The position numbers and the translations under genes were made by a program. Of a stretch of DNA of 36,799 nucleotides, positions 7,288 to 16,347 are shown one piece after another. The DNA lies in NCBI GenBank assembly GCA_017958525.1, contig JAGDCN010000024.1:1-36799 (forward strand). Reading direction: 5' to 3'. Within the stretch, counting starts at the first letter, position 1; each line of letters opens with the position of its first letter. This DNA comes from Bacteroidales bacterium (GTDB taxonomy: Bacteria > Bacteroidota > Bacteroidia > Bacteroidales > P3). A model generated the notes under the pieces. It worked only from the letters and a program-made list of their open reading frames with translations. It was not told the DNA's origin and did not search any database.

Positions 7288-8717
7288 TTTGCGATATCCT
7301 TTCTTTCTTCTTTGGGTCCCAATTCTTTACGCGGTTTGCGAAGTGGCGGGACATAGCCTATGTGGAATACCTGACGATGTGTCAAAAGTAGAACTGTAGA
7401 GAGTGCGGCACCAAGAAAGTCGCATATCATACACGAAATCCACACTCCCGTAACGCCGTCGCCACCGGCACGATGAAAAATGCCTGGCAGAACTAATGCT
7501 ATGGGTATCAAAAATATTACTTGACGAGACAGACTGGTGACTATGGCTATCCAAGGTTGGTCAATTGATTGGAAAAGCTGGGAATTGACAATGGTGTATG
7601 CTATCAACGGCGCGAATACCATAAGGTATCGCAGTGCTGGTGTGCCGACCGCCAGAATGGAAGCTTCCGAATTAAAACAGCTGATGATAGTCTGCGGAAA
7701 AAGTAGAGAAACAGAAGTGCCAATAATTCCCAATGCCACACAGACTTTCATTGTCAGCATATAAACCTCGCGCAGTCGGTCGTTGTGACTGGCACCGTAG
7801 TTATAACCGGCAATTGGTTGCATACCCTGACAGACCCCAAGGAACATCATAATAATTAGTCCTGCCGCCGAATTGACCACACCATAGACGGCAACGGCAT
7901 TGTCTCCGCCGTATGTGGCCAATTGTCTGTTCAGAACTGCCACAACGGCGAATGCAGCCACATTCATAGAGAATGGACTGATGCCAATAGCCAGAATGTT
8001 TCGGAAAATATACAGTTTAGGTGCCCACGCGTGACGACGGAAGCGTATAAAACTGTGGGGTTGCACAAAATGAATGACTGCCACTAGCGCCGTAATGGTC
8101 ATTGAAATGGTAGTACCCCAGGCGGCACCAGCGACACCCAATCCAAGAATGCCGATAAACAGATAATCCAGAAGTATGTTGATGAGAGCACCACTGATCA
8201 TTATCCACATCGCTTTGGTGGGATATCCCGAGGCACGTATCAAGCCCGTAAGGTTGTATGTCATTGTCACCAAGAACATTCCCGGCAACACAATATCCAT
8301 ATACAAGCAGGCATATTCAAGTGTCTGTGCCGATGCTCCAAAAAGGGTCAGAATAGGACGCATCCAAACGTAGCCCGCTGTGACGAACAGAAAGCCGAAA
8401 AAGAATGTCAGCAGCATTGTGTTGCCTAGGATTTTCTCTGCCCAACGTACATCCTTGCGACCTAGCACAATACTCATTCGTGACGAAGCACCTGCTCCCA
8501 CAAGCGAACCAAATGCGTGGATGATATTCATCACGGGGAAGGTAATTGCCAATGCAGCCAGATAAAGAGTACCGTTTCCGTCGGCACTGTGTCCCAAAAA
8601 GATGCGGTCAACAATGTTGTATATTGATGTGACTATCTGGCTCACAACAGCGGGAAGAGCGTATTCCCACAGAAGTTTTCCAATGCCTTTAGTCTCCAGT
8701 TCTTTAGTTTTATCCAT
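7284..8717 (-). CDS. MATE-family multidrug/toxin exporter
   Basis: This 477-residue polytopic protein has about twelve hydrophobic segments in two halves, the MATE pattern, with characteristic pieces such as ALPAVVSQIVTSIYNIVDRIFLGH near residue 20 and GASSRMSIVLGRKD near residue 80. Family members expel cationic compounds in exchange for Na+ or H+ across the inner membrane. MepA-like members are common in Bacteroidetes. The gene sits 36 bp after the M20 amidohydrolase and overlaps the start of the P-loop/CYTH/MurB gene by 4 bp, so it is clearly part of the envelope operon. Whether it moves a drug or a metabolite made by the operon cannot be decided. Confidence 0.92.
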   Translation of the reverse strand: MDKTKELETKGIGKLLWEYALPAVVSQIVTSIYNIVDRIFLGHSADGNGTLYLAALAITFPVMNIIHAFGSLVGAGASSRMSIVLGRKDVRWAEKILGNTMLLTFFFGFLFVTAGYVWMRPILTLFGASAQTLEYACLYMDIVLPGMFLVTMTYNLTGLIRASGYPTKAMWIMISGALINILLDYLFIGILGLGVAGAAWGTTISMTITALVAVIHFVQPHSFIRFRRHAWAPKLYIFRNILAIGISPFSMNVAAFAVVAVLNRQLATYGGDNAVAVYGVVNSAAGLIIMMFLGVCQGMQPIAGYNYGASHNDRLREVYMLTMKVCVALGIIGTSVSLLFPQTIISCFNSEASILAVGTPALRYLMVFAPLIAYTIVNSQLFQSIDQPWIAIVTSLSRQVIFLIPIALVLPGIFHRAGGDGVTGVWISCMICDFLGAALSTVLLLTHRQVFHIGYVPPLRKPRKELGPKEERKDIAK

Positions 8718-8753
8718 CTTGTGGTTGGTTAATTATCTCGTCCACTTATATTC

Positions 8754-9968
8754 TCATCTTTTTCCTTTAATCCTGTTGCTCAGCGCCATAAGTGCATTGT
8801 ATGCTACCAGGCCATTGGCCAGTTCTATCGAGCGTTCATCGACGATCAGGTTTGGTCGGTGCAGATTGCTGAAGGGGGTTCCTGGTTCGTGGATTCCGAT
8901 GCGGAAATAGCAGGCTGGTATTTTCTGGGCAAAAAAAGCGAAATCTTCTGCCGTCATTCTCAAATCGAGCCAATCCACCTTGTCGTTGCCCAAAAAAGCG
9001 CAGGCATTGTCATATACTTGCTGCGTGCATTCGTCGTCGTTCACAACGTAGGGGTAGCCATAGTCGATAAAGAGGTCGCACTTGCCGCCCATACTTTCTG
9101 CTATGCCTTCTGAAATATGACGTATTTTTTCGTGAGCTTCAAGACGCCATTTCTCGTCGAATGTGCGAATGATGCCTTCCATCTTCACTTCGTCGGGAAT
9201 GATGTTGGTGCGTCCGCTGCCGATGAATTTGCCAAAACTCAATGTAGTCGGCATCATCGGAGCAGCATTCCGGCTAACAACTTGTTGCAGAGCCACTACT
9301 ATATGGCTGGCAATCAAGATGGGGTCAACGCTAAGGTGTGGTGTGGCACCGTGTCCGCCTTTGCCTTTGACAGTCCAATACAGTTCATCAGTCGATGCCA
9401 TATATTTGCCTTTCCGCATACCTACGCGACCAAAGTCCATTTCAGGCAGACAGTGGAAAGAGTATATTTCATTGGGCGTCAGTTCGTCAAAAAGGCCGTC
9501 CTCCATCATCATTCGTGCACCGCCAGGATATTTTTCCTCCGATGGCTCGAAGATGAACATCAGAGTGCCACAAAACTCTTTCTTTATCTCGCACAGGATT
9601 TTGGCGGCACCCAGTAGCGAACTGGTGTGCATATCGTGGCCGCAGGCGTGCATAACACCGGGGTTTTCAGACGCAAAGGGCAGTCCTGTGTCCTCTTGCA
9701 ATGGGAGGGCATCATAGTCGGCTCTCAGGGCCACGCAGTATGGTTGCTCTCCGTTTTCTGCGCGGCCTTCTCCTTTTAAAATGGCCATACATCCTGTCTG
9801 TCCAATGCCTGTGCGGGGTTCGAGTCCCATCTCACGCAGACGGTCAGCGACAAATGCCATTGTGCCGTATTCTTCTTGCGACAACTCAGGGTGGCGGTGC
9901 AGCCAGCGTCGCCATTCTATCACTTCAGGATTGATTCGATGTGCAATTTCTTTGATTTTGTCAATCAT
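8754..9968 (-). CDS. M20-family metallo-amidohydrolase
   Basis: The 404-residue product is an M20D-type zinc amidohydrolase (the family of hippurate hydrolase, N-acetyl-diaminopimelate deacetylase and IAA-amino-acid hydrolase). Metal-site motifs are HACGHDMH (107-114) and EPSEE (141-145), with the catalytic glutamate in the EE pair. ALRADYDALPL (80-90) and the GKGGHGATPH lid motif also fit. There is no signal peptide, so it acts in the cytoplasm on an N-acylated amino acid. Its ATG overlaps the stop of the acyltransferase gene by 4 bp. In a peptidoglycan-flavoured operon, an N-acyl amino sugar or diaminopimelate derivative is a reasonable but unproven substrate. Confidence 0.92.
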   Translation of the reverse strand: MIDKIKEIAHRINPEVIEWRRWLHRHPELSQEEYGTMAFVADRLREMGLEPRTGIGQTGCMAILKGEGRAENGEQPYCVALRADYDALPLQEDTGLPFASENPGVMHACGHDMHTSSLLGAAKILCEIKKEFCGTLMFIFEPSEEKYPGGARMMMEDGLFDELTPNEIYSFHCLPEMDFGRVGMRKGKYMASTDELYWTVKGKGGHGATPHLSVDPILIASHIVVALQQVVSRNAAPMMPTTLSFGKFIGSGRTNIIPDEVKMEGIIRTFDEKWRLEAHEKIRHISEGIAESMGGKCDLFIDYGYPYVVNDDECTQQVYDNACAFLGNDKVDWLDLRMTAEDFAFFAQKIPACYFRIGIHEPGTPFSNLHRPNLIVDERSIELANGLVAYNALMALSNRIKGKR

Positions 9969-11101
9969 TTTTTTCTCTTGTTGAAGACGGGGTTAGCATA
10001 AATAGTAAGGAAAATATCCATCAGTTTCTCTCGCGCCGCAGTGGAAGGTCCTTTGAAGGATGTAAACTCTGTATATGCAATGAATTCCTCCATCTGGCTG
10101 GTGGTATAATTGTCAACATAGTCGGCATTGCCACTTAATAGATCGGCGGCAATGTAATTCGTTTTGTGTAGTTTGTATCCTTCGTGTATGCGCTTGTCAA
10201 CAATATCGGCAAGTGCTGCAAAACGTTCGTTTTTGATTAACAGGGCACTTTTAGAGACTTCCTCTGTACTGATGGGCTCGCAGAAATGCAGATGCACGTT
10301 ACCTTTCTGTTGTGATATACCCATCATAATGCTCAGCACATCTTCGTGGGCTGTTTTTTCGTAAATGCCTGTCGTAGCAGTATATTCAGCTATACTTTTC
10401 ATCCTGTCGCAGGGCTCGTATTCGTAGCTTATGGCCACTGGCAAAATGTGCATATTGTTGAAATCGGTTTCAAAATCACCAGTACCAGCCATTGAAAACA
10501 TTTTCAGTAATCCCTGGTCAGTGCGGTCGTCGCCGTTTTTCGTGCGACCGTTGCGTTGCGCAATCCACACGGAGCTTTTCTTCTCGAAAAGCACGTGGTG
10601 GATATAGTTCGAAAGAAAAACAGAATTGTTGTAGAAATCGCGTCGCGAACCATCACGGATAATGGTGAACATTTTGTTCAGTCGGAACAAATCAATTATA
10701 AAGTCGTTCTTCATTAGGTTGTTGCCGAAGCCGATTTCGGGGGTTTTAAAGCCATTAGAAATCAGTGCTACATCAAGCAAACCGGCATCCAGTGTGATAT
10801 CTCGATGGTTCGAAACAAACAAATAGGTCTGGTCTTTCTTTAGGTTCTCCAGCCCGTCGTATGTGAACGACGTCATACTGCGCTGAACAATCTGGTATAT
10901 CAATGGTCTCATTACCATATACTGCAACTCGTCGCAGGTACTGATGCATTCCATCATCGCCGAAAAACTGGATACGTCGGTTTTCGGATTCATCGTCTTC
11001 ACCAATCGGGCAAACATCGGATTGTGTGCCAGACGGGAAATTGCTCGCGGCACCTCCTCGTTGCTATAGGGCTCTATGCTTGAGAAATCAAATTCAGACA
11101 T
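9965..11101 (-). CDS. PlsC-like acyltransferase
   Basis: This 378-residue protein contains a glycerolipid acyltransferase domain. The catalytic block NHRDITLD sits near residue 98 (counting from the ATG at 11101). It has five residues between His and Asp, where PlsC enzymes usually have four. A GR-type block, AQRNGRTKNGDD, follows about 70 residues later. It probably transfers an acyl chain to a glycerolipid or other amphiphile at the inner membrane. I chose ATG 11101 (MSEFDF) over a TTG 21 bp upstream because the TTG lies almost on the preceding stop codon. The gene begins 10 bp after the hexosaminidase gene and overlaps the M20 gene. Confidence 0.85.
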   Translation of the reverse strand: MSEFDFSSIEPYSNEEVPRAISRLAHNPMFARLVKTMNPKTDVSSFSAMMECISTCDELQYMVMRPLIYQIVQRSMTSFTYDGLENLKKDQTYLFVSNHRDITLDAGLLDVALISNGFKTPEIGFGNNLMKNDFIIDLFRLNKMFTIIRDGSRRDFYNNSVFLSNYIHHVLFEKKSSVWIAQRNGRTKNGDDRTDQGLLKMFSMAGTGDFETDFNNMHILPVAISYEYEPCDRMKSIAEYTATTGIYEKTAHEDVLSIMMGISQQKGNVHLHFCEPISTEEVSKSALLIKNERFAALADIVDKRIHEGYKLHKTNYIAADLLSGNADYVDNYTTSQMEEFIAYTEFTSFKGPSTAAREKLMDIFLTIYANPVFNKRKK

Positions 11102-11111
11102 CTTTAAATGA

Positions 11112-12971
11112 TTATTTTTCAACGTTCAACTCATAGGCTTTCTCTTTCAACATTCCGTTGTAGAAGGAAATGGTAGTAATAACGCTCCCTTTGGCTACTT
11201 CAAACGGACCTGTGTATCGCTTGAAGTTTCCGTCGCCGGTGTGATAATATATGTTTGTTCCCTCTATTTCCCAGTGTAGAGTAGCTATAGTGGCGCCTTC
11301 CGCATTTTTCTCGTAGGTAACCCAGGGCTTGAATGACGAAGCCCCGATGCGATAGTCGTTGGCTTCCAAACGAATCCGGTGGCGGCTTACGCGACTGCGG
11401 AAATCCTCCCATTGACGGTTCTGTATTGGCGACCACAGCACCTCGGACATTGCGCACAAACGCGGCAGCAACATATATTCTGCCATCTCTGGAGTGTTTA
11501 TGTACTCTGTCCACAGGTTGCATTGTGCGCCTAGGACGTGCTTCTTCTGAGATTCTGTCCGCATCCCTGCGACAGGATCAAAACTATACACCTTGTGTAG
11601 GGTTACCAGCGAATTGGGCATTGCTGGCGGCTGAAAATCGGCGTTGGCTTGGTAGAAATTCAGATAGCAGTAATCCAAGGGGGTCATAATAACATCGTTG
11701 CCGTGTTGCGACGCTTTTATGCCTCCTTCGCTGCCTCTCCACGACATAACTGTGGCGTCGGCAGACACTCCACCGTCAAGTATTTCGTCCCATCCAATAA
11801 TCTTCTTGCCTTGTCCTTTCAGGTAGTTCTCCATCTCTACAACCATCCAGCCCTGCAACTGCTCGTAGTCGTTCAGCTTCAATTCTTTCATTCTTTTCTT
11901 GCAACGCGGACAGCGTTCCCAGTTCTCTTTCACTGCCTCGTCGCCGCCTATGTGGATGTAATTGCACGGGAAAAGAGGGATAATCTCATCCATTATATCC
12001 TTTAGGAATAGCATAACGCTGTCATTGCCAGCACACAAAATGGCACGTGGTGGCCAATAGGGACCGTATTGTACAGTGTATGTAGTGTCGTCGCCGGCAC
12101 AAGCCAACTGCGGATAGGCTTCCAGCACAGCGCAGCAGTGACCCGGAAAATCAATCTCTGGAATCACGTCTATATACCGCTCGGCAGCGTAATTTACAAT
12201 CTCCTCAATTTCAGCTTTTGTGTAGTAGCCGCCGTTCGAACGTTCCTCGCCTTCACGTGGTGCGTCGGCTTCGCCCCACGGCTGGTCGTCGCGATCCACA
12301 CGCCACGAACCGATGTCGTTCAGTAGCGGATATTTCGAAATCTCTATCCGCCATCCGTGGTCATCGGTCAGATGCCAGTGGAACTTGTTCATCTTGTATT
12401 GCGCCATCAAATCCAAATGCTTCTTGACTTGGCTGACACCGAAAAAGTGACGTGAAACATCAAGGTGACTGCCGCGCCAGGCATACTGCGGATAGTCGCG
12501 TATTTGGCAGAAAGGCAGTTGTATCTTGCTGTATCTCACTTCGGATATGTCTTCTGGCAGCATCTGTACAAATGTCTGGAATCCATAGAAAAGTCCTCTT
12601 TCAGTGTTTGCAGCGATGACAATGCCGTCTTTGTTGATGTCAATGGTATAGCCTTCGTCGCCTAAATCATTGTCGGGAGTTTCGTTGATAATTAGTTGCA
12701 GACTGTTGGTTTCGCGTGTACCTGTCAAGATGGGGTTGAAATGCCATTGCCTCAAATGGGCGAAAATGTATTTCACCGATTGGTCGTTTTGTCCTACACC
12801 ACCAGCGTAGCAGCGTGTCGATGACGACAGTGTGTAACTGCCTTTCTCGATAGTCATTTCGGCAGGTTGAGGAATGATTGCATAGTTTTCGATGACCACT
12901 TTGCGACCGCACGACGTTACAAGTGTCGCAATAAGCATCACGAAACAAGCGATATATGTGAATTTTCGCAT
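11112..12971 (-). CDS. Beta-N-acetylhexosaminidase lipoprotein (GH20)
   Basis: A 619-residue secreted glycosidase that removes terminal GlcNAc or GalNAc residues. A lipoprotein signal with lipobox LVTSC (Cys21) anchors it to the outer membrane or the periplasmic face. The GH20 N-terminal domain (about 25-155) precedes the catalytic barrel, which contains FHWHLTDDHGWRIEISKYP and the HIGGDEA motif, whose D344-E345 pair is the assisting and acid/base dyad of substrate-assisted catalysis. A small beta domain closes the protein, as in Bacteroides enzymes. An ATG 84 bp upstream gives a non-signal-like extension, so I chose 12971. A -7 box TATCTTTG lies at 12997-13004. It is the first gene of the envelope operon. 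Confidence 0.95.
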   Translation of the reverse strand: MRKFTYIACFVMLIATLVTSCGRKVVIENYAIIPQPAEMTIEKGSYTLSSSTRCYAGGVGQNDQSVKYIFAHLRQWHFNPILTGTRETNSLQLIINETPDNDLGDEGYTIDINKDGIVIAANTERGLFYGFQTFVQMLPEDISEVRYSKIQLPFCQIRDYPQYAWRGSHLDVSRHFFGVSQVKKHLDLMAQYKMNKFHWHLTDDHGWRIEISKYPLLNDIGSWRVDRDDQPWGEADAPREGEERSNGGYYTKAEIEEIVNYAAERYIDVIPEIDFPGHCCAVLEAYPQLACAGDDTTYTVQYGPYWPPRAILCAGNDSVMLFLKDIMDEIIPLFPCNYIHIGGDEAVKENWERCPRCKKRMKELKLNDYEQLQGWMVVEMENYLKGQGKKIIGWDEILDGGVSADATVMSWRGSEGGIKASQHGNDVIMTPLDYCYLNFYQANADFQPPAMPNSLVTLHKVYSFDPVAGMRTESQKKHVLGAQCNLWTEYINTPEMAEYMLLPRLCAMSEVLWSPIQNRQWEDFRSRVSRHRIRLEANDYRIGASSFKPWVTYEKNAEGATIATLHWEIEGTNIYYHTGDGNFKRYTGPFEVAKGSVITTISFYNGMLKEKAYELNVEK

Positions 12972-12996
12972 CTTTTTATGTATTATATATAAAATG

Positions 12997-13004
12997 CAAA
13001 GATA
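12997..13004 (-). promoter_or_regulatory. Possible -7 box of the hexosaminidase operon
   Basis: TATCTTTG on the minus strand fits TAnnTTTG exactly and lies 26 bp before the chosen start at 12971. No clear TTTG -33 box is visible at the expected distance, so support is partial. It would make the longer upstream ATG at 13055 untranscribed, consistent with the shorter start. Confidence 0.45.
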
Positions 13005-13105
13005 ACAAACTTTTTTAACATTTCGCTTGATGCCGACATTTTTTTGTTCAAACATACTTTTTTCGCCCTTTTTGTGTTATCCTTGCAAAACTCACGCGAA
13101 AAGTT

Positions 13106-14593
13106 ATGGGTAGCACATCACTGAAAAAACTTCTTTCGGATTCAATGATTTACGGTCTCAGTTCCATCGTCGGCCGATTCTTGAACTATTTGCTTGTCCC
13201 TCTCTACACTTATACGCTGGTCAGTTCCGGCAACTACGGTGTAGTCACAAATGTGTATGCCTATACGGCATTGCTGCTTGTGCTGCTAACTTTTGGAATG
13301 GAGACGACTTTCTTCTATTTTGCCAACCGCGACCGGGAGCATAGTTCGACAGTTTTTTCGACTGCGTTGTGGATGGTGGGTACGGTAGCTTTGTTTTTTG
13401 TCGCCATTGTTAATGTGTTTATAGAACCTATATCTGGAGCTTTGGGCTATGCTGAACATCCTGAATATATGCGCATAATGTCTGCTGTTGTGGCATTAGA
13501 TGCTTTTCAGGCAATACTGTTTGCCTATCTCCGTTTCCAAGGACGTGCGTGGAAGTTTGCCGCACTCAAATTGGTTTTCATTTTGTGTAATATCGGCATC
13601 AACTTGTTTGTCTTCCTCTTGGCTCCGCGACTGGCTGTCAGTCATACAGCACTCGCAGGATGGTATAATGCCGACAACCAGGTCTATTACATATTCTTGA
13701 CCAACCTTATTTGCACTGCTCCTATCACGTTGGCTTTCATCCCCGAACTGCGCCATATGCACAACGGTATCGACCGCACACTGGTGCGTCAAATGCTGCG
13801 TTACACTTGGCCTTTACTGCTGCTTGGATTGGCTGGAATTCTCAACCAAGTGGCTGACAAGATCGTCTATCGTTTCCTCGTCCCGGGAACGGAAGGCGAT
13901 GCACAACTTGGCATTTATGGCGCCTGTGTAAAGATTGCGATGATTATGGCTATGATCACCCAAGCTTTTCGTTATGCCTACGAGCCTTTCGTTTTTGCGC
14001 AAGGGCAGGGGAAGGATAGCAAAGAAAGTCAGGCGCTGGTAATGAAGTATTTTGTTATGGTTACATTGTTGGCGTTCTTGGCTGTGGTGGCTTTTATGCC
14101 GCTACTTAAACACATCATTGCACCGCGTTACTGGGAGGGTCTCCGTGCCGTTCCGATAGTGATGATTGCCGAGATTTTTATGGGCATCTATTTTAACTTG
14201 TCGTTTTGGTACAAATTGATAGCCAAAACCTACTGGGGAGCAATTCTTTCTGGCATCGGATGTATAGTTTTGCTGATGGTGAACATCATTTTCGTCCCAC
14301 GTTTTGGATATATGGCTTGTGCCTGGGGTGGTTTTTGTGGCTATGGCGTCTGTATGGTTCTCAGCTATTTCATCGGACAACATTACAATCCAGTCAAATA
14401 CCCTATCAAGTCCATAGTCGGATATTTCCTTTTGGCAATCATCCTCTTCGCTGCAATGGGCTTTGTCGGATATGACGGATGGAAAGCACTGTTGCTCAAT
14501 GCTCTGTTTCTGTTAGTCTTCGTTGCCGTATTGGCGTTCAACGAACGTGAACTAGTAGGGAATGTGTTGAGGAAATTAAAAATCAAAAGATAA
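13106..14593 (+). CDS. Lipid-linked oligosaccharide flippase (MOP superfamily)
   Basis: This 495-residue polytopic protein has about fourteen hydrophobic segments. It starts with the typical Wzx/PST-type N-terminus (LKKLLSDSMIYGLSSIVGRFLNYLLVPLYT, about residues 6-35) and a GMETTFFYF second segment. Members flip undecaprenyl-linked sugars or lipid II-like carriers across the inner membrane. In Bacteroidetes this subfamily is often single and not in a capsule cluster, as here. It is divergent from the hexosaminidase operon across a 134-bp gap. A -7-like TATCCTTG at 13078-13085 (one mismatch) could be its promoter. The cargo cannot be told from sequence. Confidence 0.88.
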   Translation: MGSTSLKKLLSDSMIYGLSSIVGRFLNYLLVPLYTYTLVSSGNYGVVTNVYAYTALLLVLLTFGMETTFFYFANRDREHSSTVFSTALWMVGTVALFFVAIVNVFIEPISGALGYAEHPEYMRIMSAVVALDAFQAILFAYLRFQGRAWKFAALKLVFILCNIGINLFVFLLAPRLAVSHTALAGWYNADNQVYYIFLTNLICTAPITLAFIPELRHMHNGIDRTLVRQMLRYTWPLLLLGLAGILNQVADKIVYRFLVPGTEGDAQLGIYGACVKIAMIMAMITQAFRYAYEPFVFAQGQGKDSKESQALVMKYFVMVTLLAFLAVVAFMPLLKHIIAPRYWEGLRAVPIVMIAEIFMGIYFNLSFWYKLIAKTYWGAILSGIGCIVLLMVNIIFVPRFGYMACAWGGFCGYGVCMVLSYFIGQHYNPVKYPIKSIVGYFLLAIILFAAMGFVGYDGWKALLLNALFLLVFVAVLAFNERELVGNVLRKLKIKR

Positions 14594-14634
14594 CAGTTAG
14601 TCTCAGCTACTCTATTTCAGCTGTTATTTTAAAA
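14584..14634. terminator. Weak bidirectional terminator between convergent genes
   Basis: ATAACAG (14590-14596) pairs with CTGTTAT (14621-14627), flanked by AAAA and TTTT on the outer sides, around a 24-nt loop. It lies at the meeting point of the flippase gene and the small-lipoprotein operon. The long loop makes the call weak. Confidence 0.35.
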
Positions 14635-14838
14635 CACAACTCTTTCGCATAGCGAATAGGTGAGACCGAAATTGATAAGTTCCTTGCCTTCACAAGTCTC
14701 TTTGTTTTCTTTTAGCTCGTTCATATCAAATTCATCGACGTTACCGTCATATCGGTAGCATCGACACGTTTTCCCACACGATGTCGCCAACAATGTAACT
14801 AGCAAAAAGACGAATAATATTTTGTATCTTTTTTCCAA
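14629..14838 (-). CDS. Small cysteine-rich lipoprotein (third of three)
   Basis: A 69-residue protein with a lipoprotein signal (lipobox LATSC, Cys21). The mature part keeps the pattern of the two related genes upstream: CRC right after the lipid anchor (C25, C27), Cys-Glu (C49) followed within a few residues by a hydrophobic 'LINFG', and a final Cys (C64). The start must be the TTG at 14838, since an in-frame TGA lies two codons upstream and the next Met is past the lipobox. It begins 12 bp after the DoxX/thioredoxin gene and is probably translated from the same transcript. I do not know a named family. It could be a substrate or partner of that oxidoreductase. Confidence 0.75.
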   Translation of the reverse strand: MEKRYKILFVFLLVTLLATSCGKTCRCYRYDGNVDEFDMNELKENKETCEGKELINFGLTYSLCERVVF

Positions 14839-14850
14839 AACTCAGAATAG

Positions 14851-15960
14851 TTAATGTTTAACTTCCAAAAAACTTTTTATTGCACCTTCGTTTATGTTGC
14901 GATAAGCGTATGAGGCGGTCGTTTCACCGTCTTCCACCAGTAGCACAATTGGAAAAGCTGCACGTGTGATGTGGATAAAAAGCTCTTTGTCAATATGCAC
15001 TTCGTTAAAGCGGGGCGAACGCGAATCCTCATAGAAAAGGTCGTACGATGCGCTGTCCCTCACTTCAGGAAATATGTAAGTAATATTTCCGCTGTCCAGA
15101 TTATATCTATCGACAATGGTGGCTATTTTCTCGGCAGCAAGTCTGCAATAGCCGCATTTTGGACTGAAAAACGCCACAATTTGCCGCCCTCTGTCAAGTC
15201 CTAAATTCGACAATTCAGGTGCTGCTACACTATCCTGAATGCTCTCGTCAACAGCTGTTATCTGTTGGCGAAACAGCTCTGCATCATAACGTTCGTCGTT
15301 CCCTGTGTAGAACCAGCTGTCAGGCGGTGTGAGTGTAAAGGTGGTTACAATTGGAGTGAGAATCAGTGCCGTAGTAACATACCATTTGTTGTAGAAAGAC
15401 ATCGAGGCCAGCACACCCACACACAACATAGCGAACATCATCACCATAGCAAGAAGGTCTAGTACGTGGTGGATACGGGTCATATAGAAGTAAAAAAGTA
15501 CACCGGTGGCGATATATATGAGGACGATAAGCCACCAACGCGGATGCCAGTCCTGTGGCGCAAATTTAAAGATATAAACAAGCGCCAAAACCAATATGGC
15601 GTTCTTGAAAATGGATTGGACAGGATTGAACGGTATCAAATCGCCGAAACAGTGACAGTTGTCTGTACGTCCCACAAGGTGGGCGTATGTGAGGAAGACA
15701 ATGAAGCAAATCAGAAATAGCAACGCCATCAAAACTGTGAAACGGTGGTTCCTGTGCGATATAAGCGATGCTCCAAGTATCAGTTCAAGGGCCAGTACTA
15801 TTCGTGCGAGGTAGAAGCACATAACCATCGGAAAAAGACCGAAGCTGTATATGTACATCTCGAATGCATCGATAGTGACAAATTTAGCCACTGCCGAGAA
15901 AAGAAAAACTATGCCGGCCAGTATTTTCAGCGTCGATGCCGAAATGCGTAAAGCCTTCAT
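14851..15960 (-). CDS. DoxX/MauE-type membrane protein fused to a thioredoxin domain
   Basis: The 369-residue protein has an N-terminal DoxX/MauE-like membrane region (four helices, about residues 10-135) holding the CHCFGD motif (C102, C104) at a membrane edge, then two or three more helices (about 140-210). A periplasmic thioredoxin-like domain (about 245-369) follows, with the redox motif CGYC (C269, C272) and the cis-proline segment AFPIV (P337). MauE/DoxX-type domains occur with disulfide-forming or electron-transfer systems, so this protein plausibly passes electrons between the membrane and periplasmic thiols. It sits between genes for small lipoproteins, 6 bp after one and 12 bp before the other, which points to a joint function. 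Confidence 0.88.
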   Translation of the reverse strand: MKALRISASTLKILAGIVFLFSAVAKFVTIDAFEMYIYSFGLFPMVMCFYLARIVLALELILGASLISHRNHRFTVLMALLFLICFIVFLTYAHLVGRTDNCHCFGDLIPFNPVQSIFKNAILVLALVYIFKFAPQDWHPRWWLIVLIYIATGVLFYFYMTRIHHVLDLLAMVMMFAMLCVGVLASMSFYNKWYVTTALILTPIVTTFTLTPPDSWFYTGNDERYDAELFRQQITAVDESIQDSVAAPELSNLGLDRGRQIVAFFSPKCGYCRLAAEKIATIVDRYNLDSGNITYIFPEVRDSASYDLFYEDSRSPRFNEVHIDKELFIHITRAAFPIVLLVEDGETTASYAYRNINEGAIKSFLEVKH

Positions 15961-15966
15961 CTCTTT

Positions 15967-16284
15967 TTAGTCGTCCGTTGGATGTTCTGAAGGTATGGTG
16001 GTGACTGTCTCCACATCAAGTTCTACACAATCTACTTTTCGTGTAGAAGTCACATATTCACCGTTTTTCAGTTCCTGGAAACCCATCTCGATAAGATGCT
16101 CACATTTAAATCCTCTATCGACATTTACGACAACGGTGTCGGCAACAGTGTTGGTCGAACCGTCAAGGGAAATAGCTTGGTAACTGTCGCTTATGCAATG
16201 GCAGTAGCGGCTTTTCTTGCAAGCCCCAAAAAACGTCAGAACGGCAACAAAAACAAAAAGTGTAACTATTCTCTTGAGTTTCAT
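15967..16284 (-). CDS. Small cysteine-rich lipoprotein (second of three)
   Basis: A 105-residue protein with lipobox FFGAC (Cys22), then KKSRYCHC (C28, C30), a central segment, Cys-Glu in FKCEHLIEMGF (C61), and a last Cys (C86). The cysteine order is the same as in the genes at 16348 and 14629, while the rest differs in length and sequence, which suggests old duplication. The acidic tail after C86 is unique to this copy. It starts 63 bp after the first lipoprotein gene and ends 6 bp before the DoxX/thioredoxin gene. Function unknown. Four conserved mature cysteines would allow two disulfides. Confidence 0.8.
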   Translation of the reverse strand: MKLKRIVTLFVFVAVLTFFGACKKSRYCHCISDSYQAISLDGSTNTVADTVVVNVDRGFKCEHLIEMGFQELKNGEYVTSTRKVDCVELDVETVTTIPSEHPTDD

Positions 16285-16347
16285 TATTGTCTTTTTTTGA
16301 TTTTCTTATAATTGTAAATTATCGTTTCTCCGCAAGGTGGAAACTTG

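Noticed and set aside
12972..13055. 28-codon N-terminal extension of the hexosaminidase
   Set aside because: The extension would place the lipoprotein signal internally and would start upstream of the -7 box at 12997-13004.
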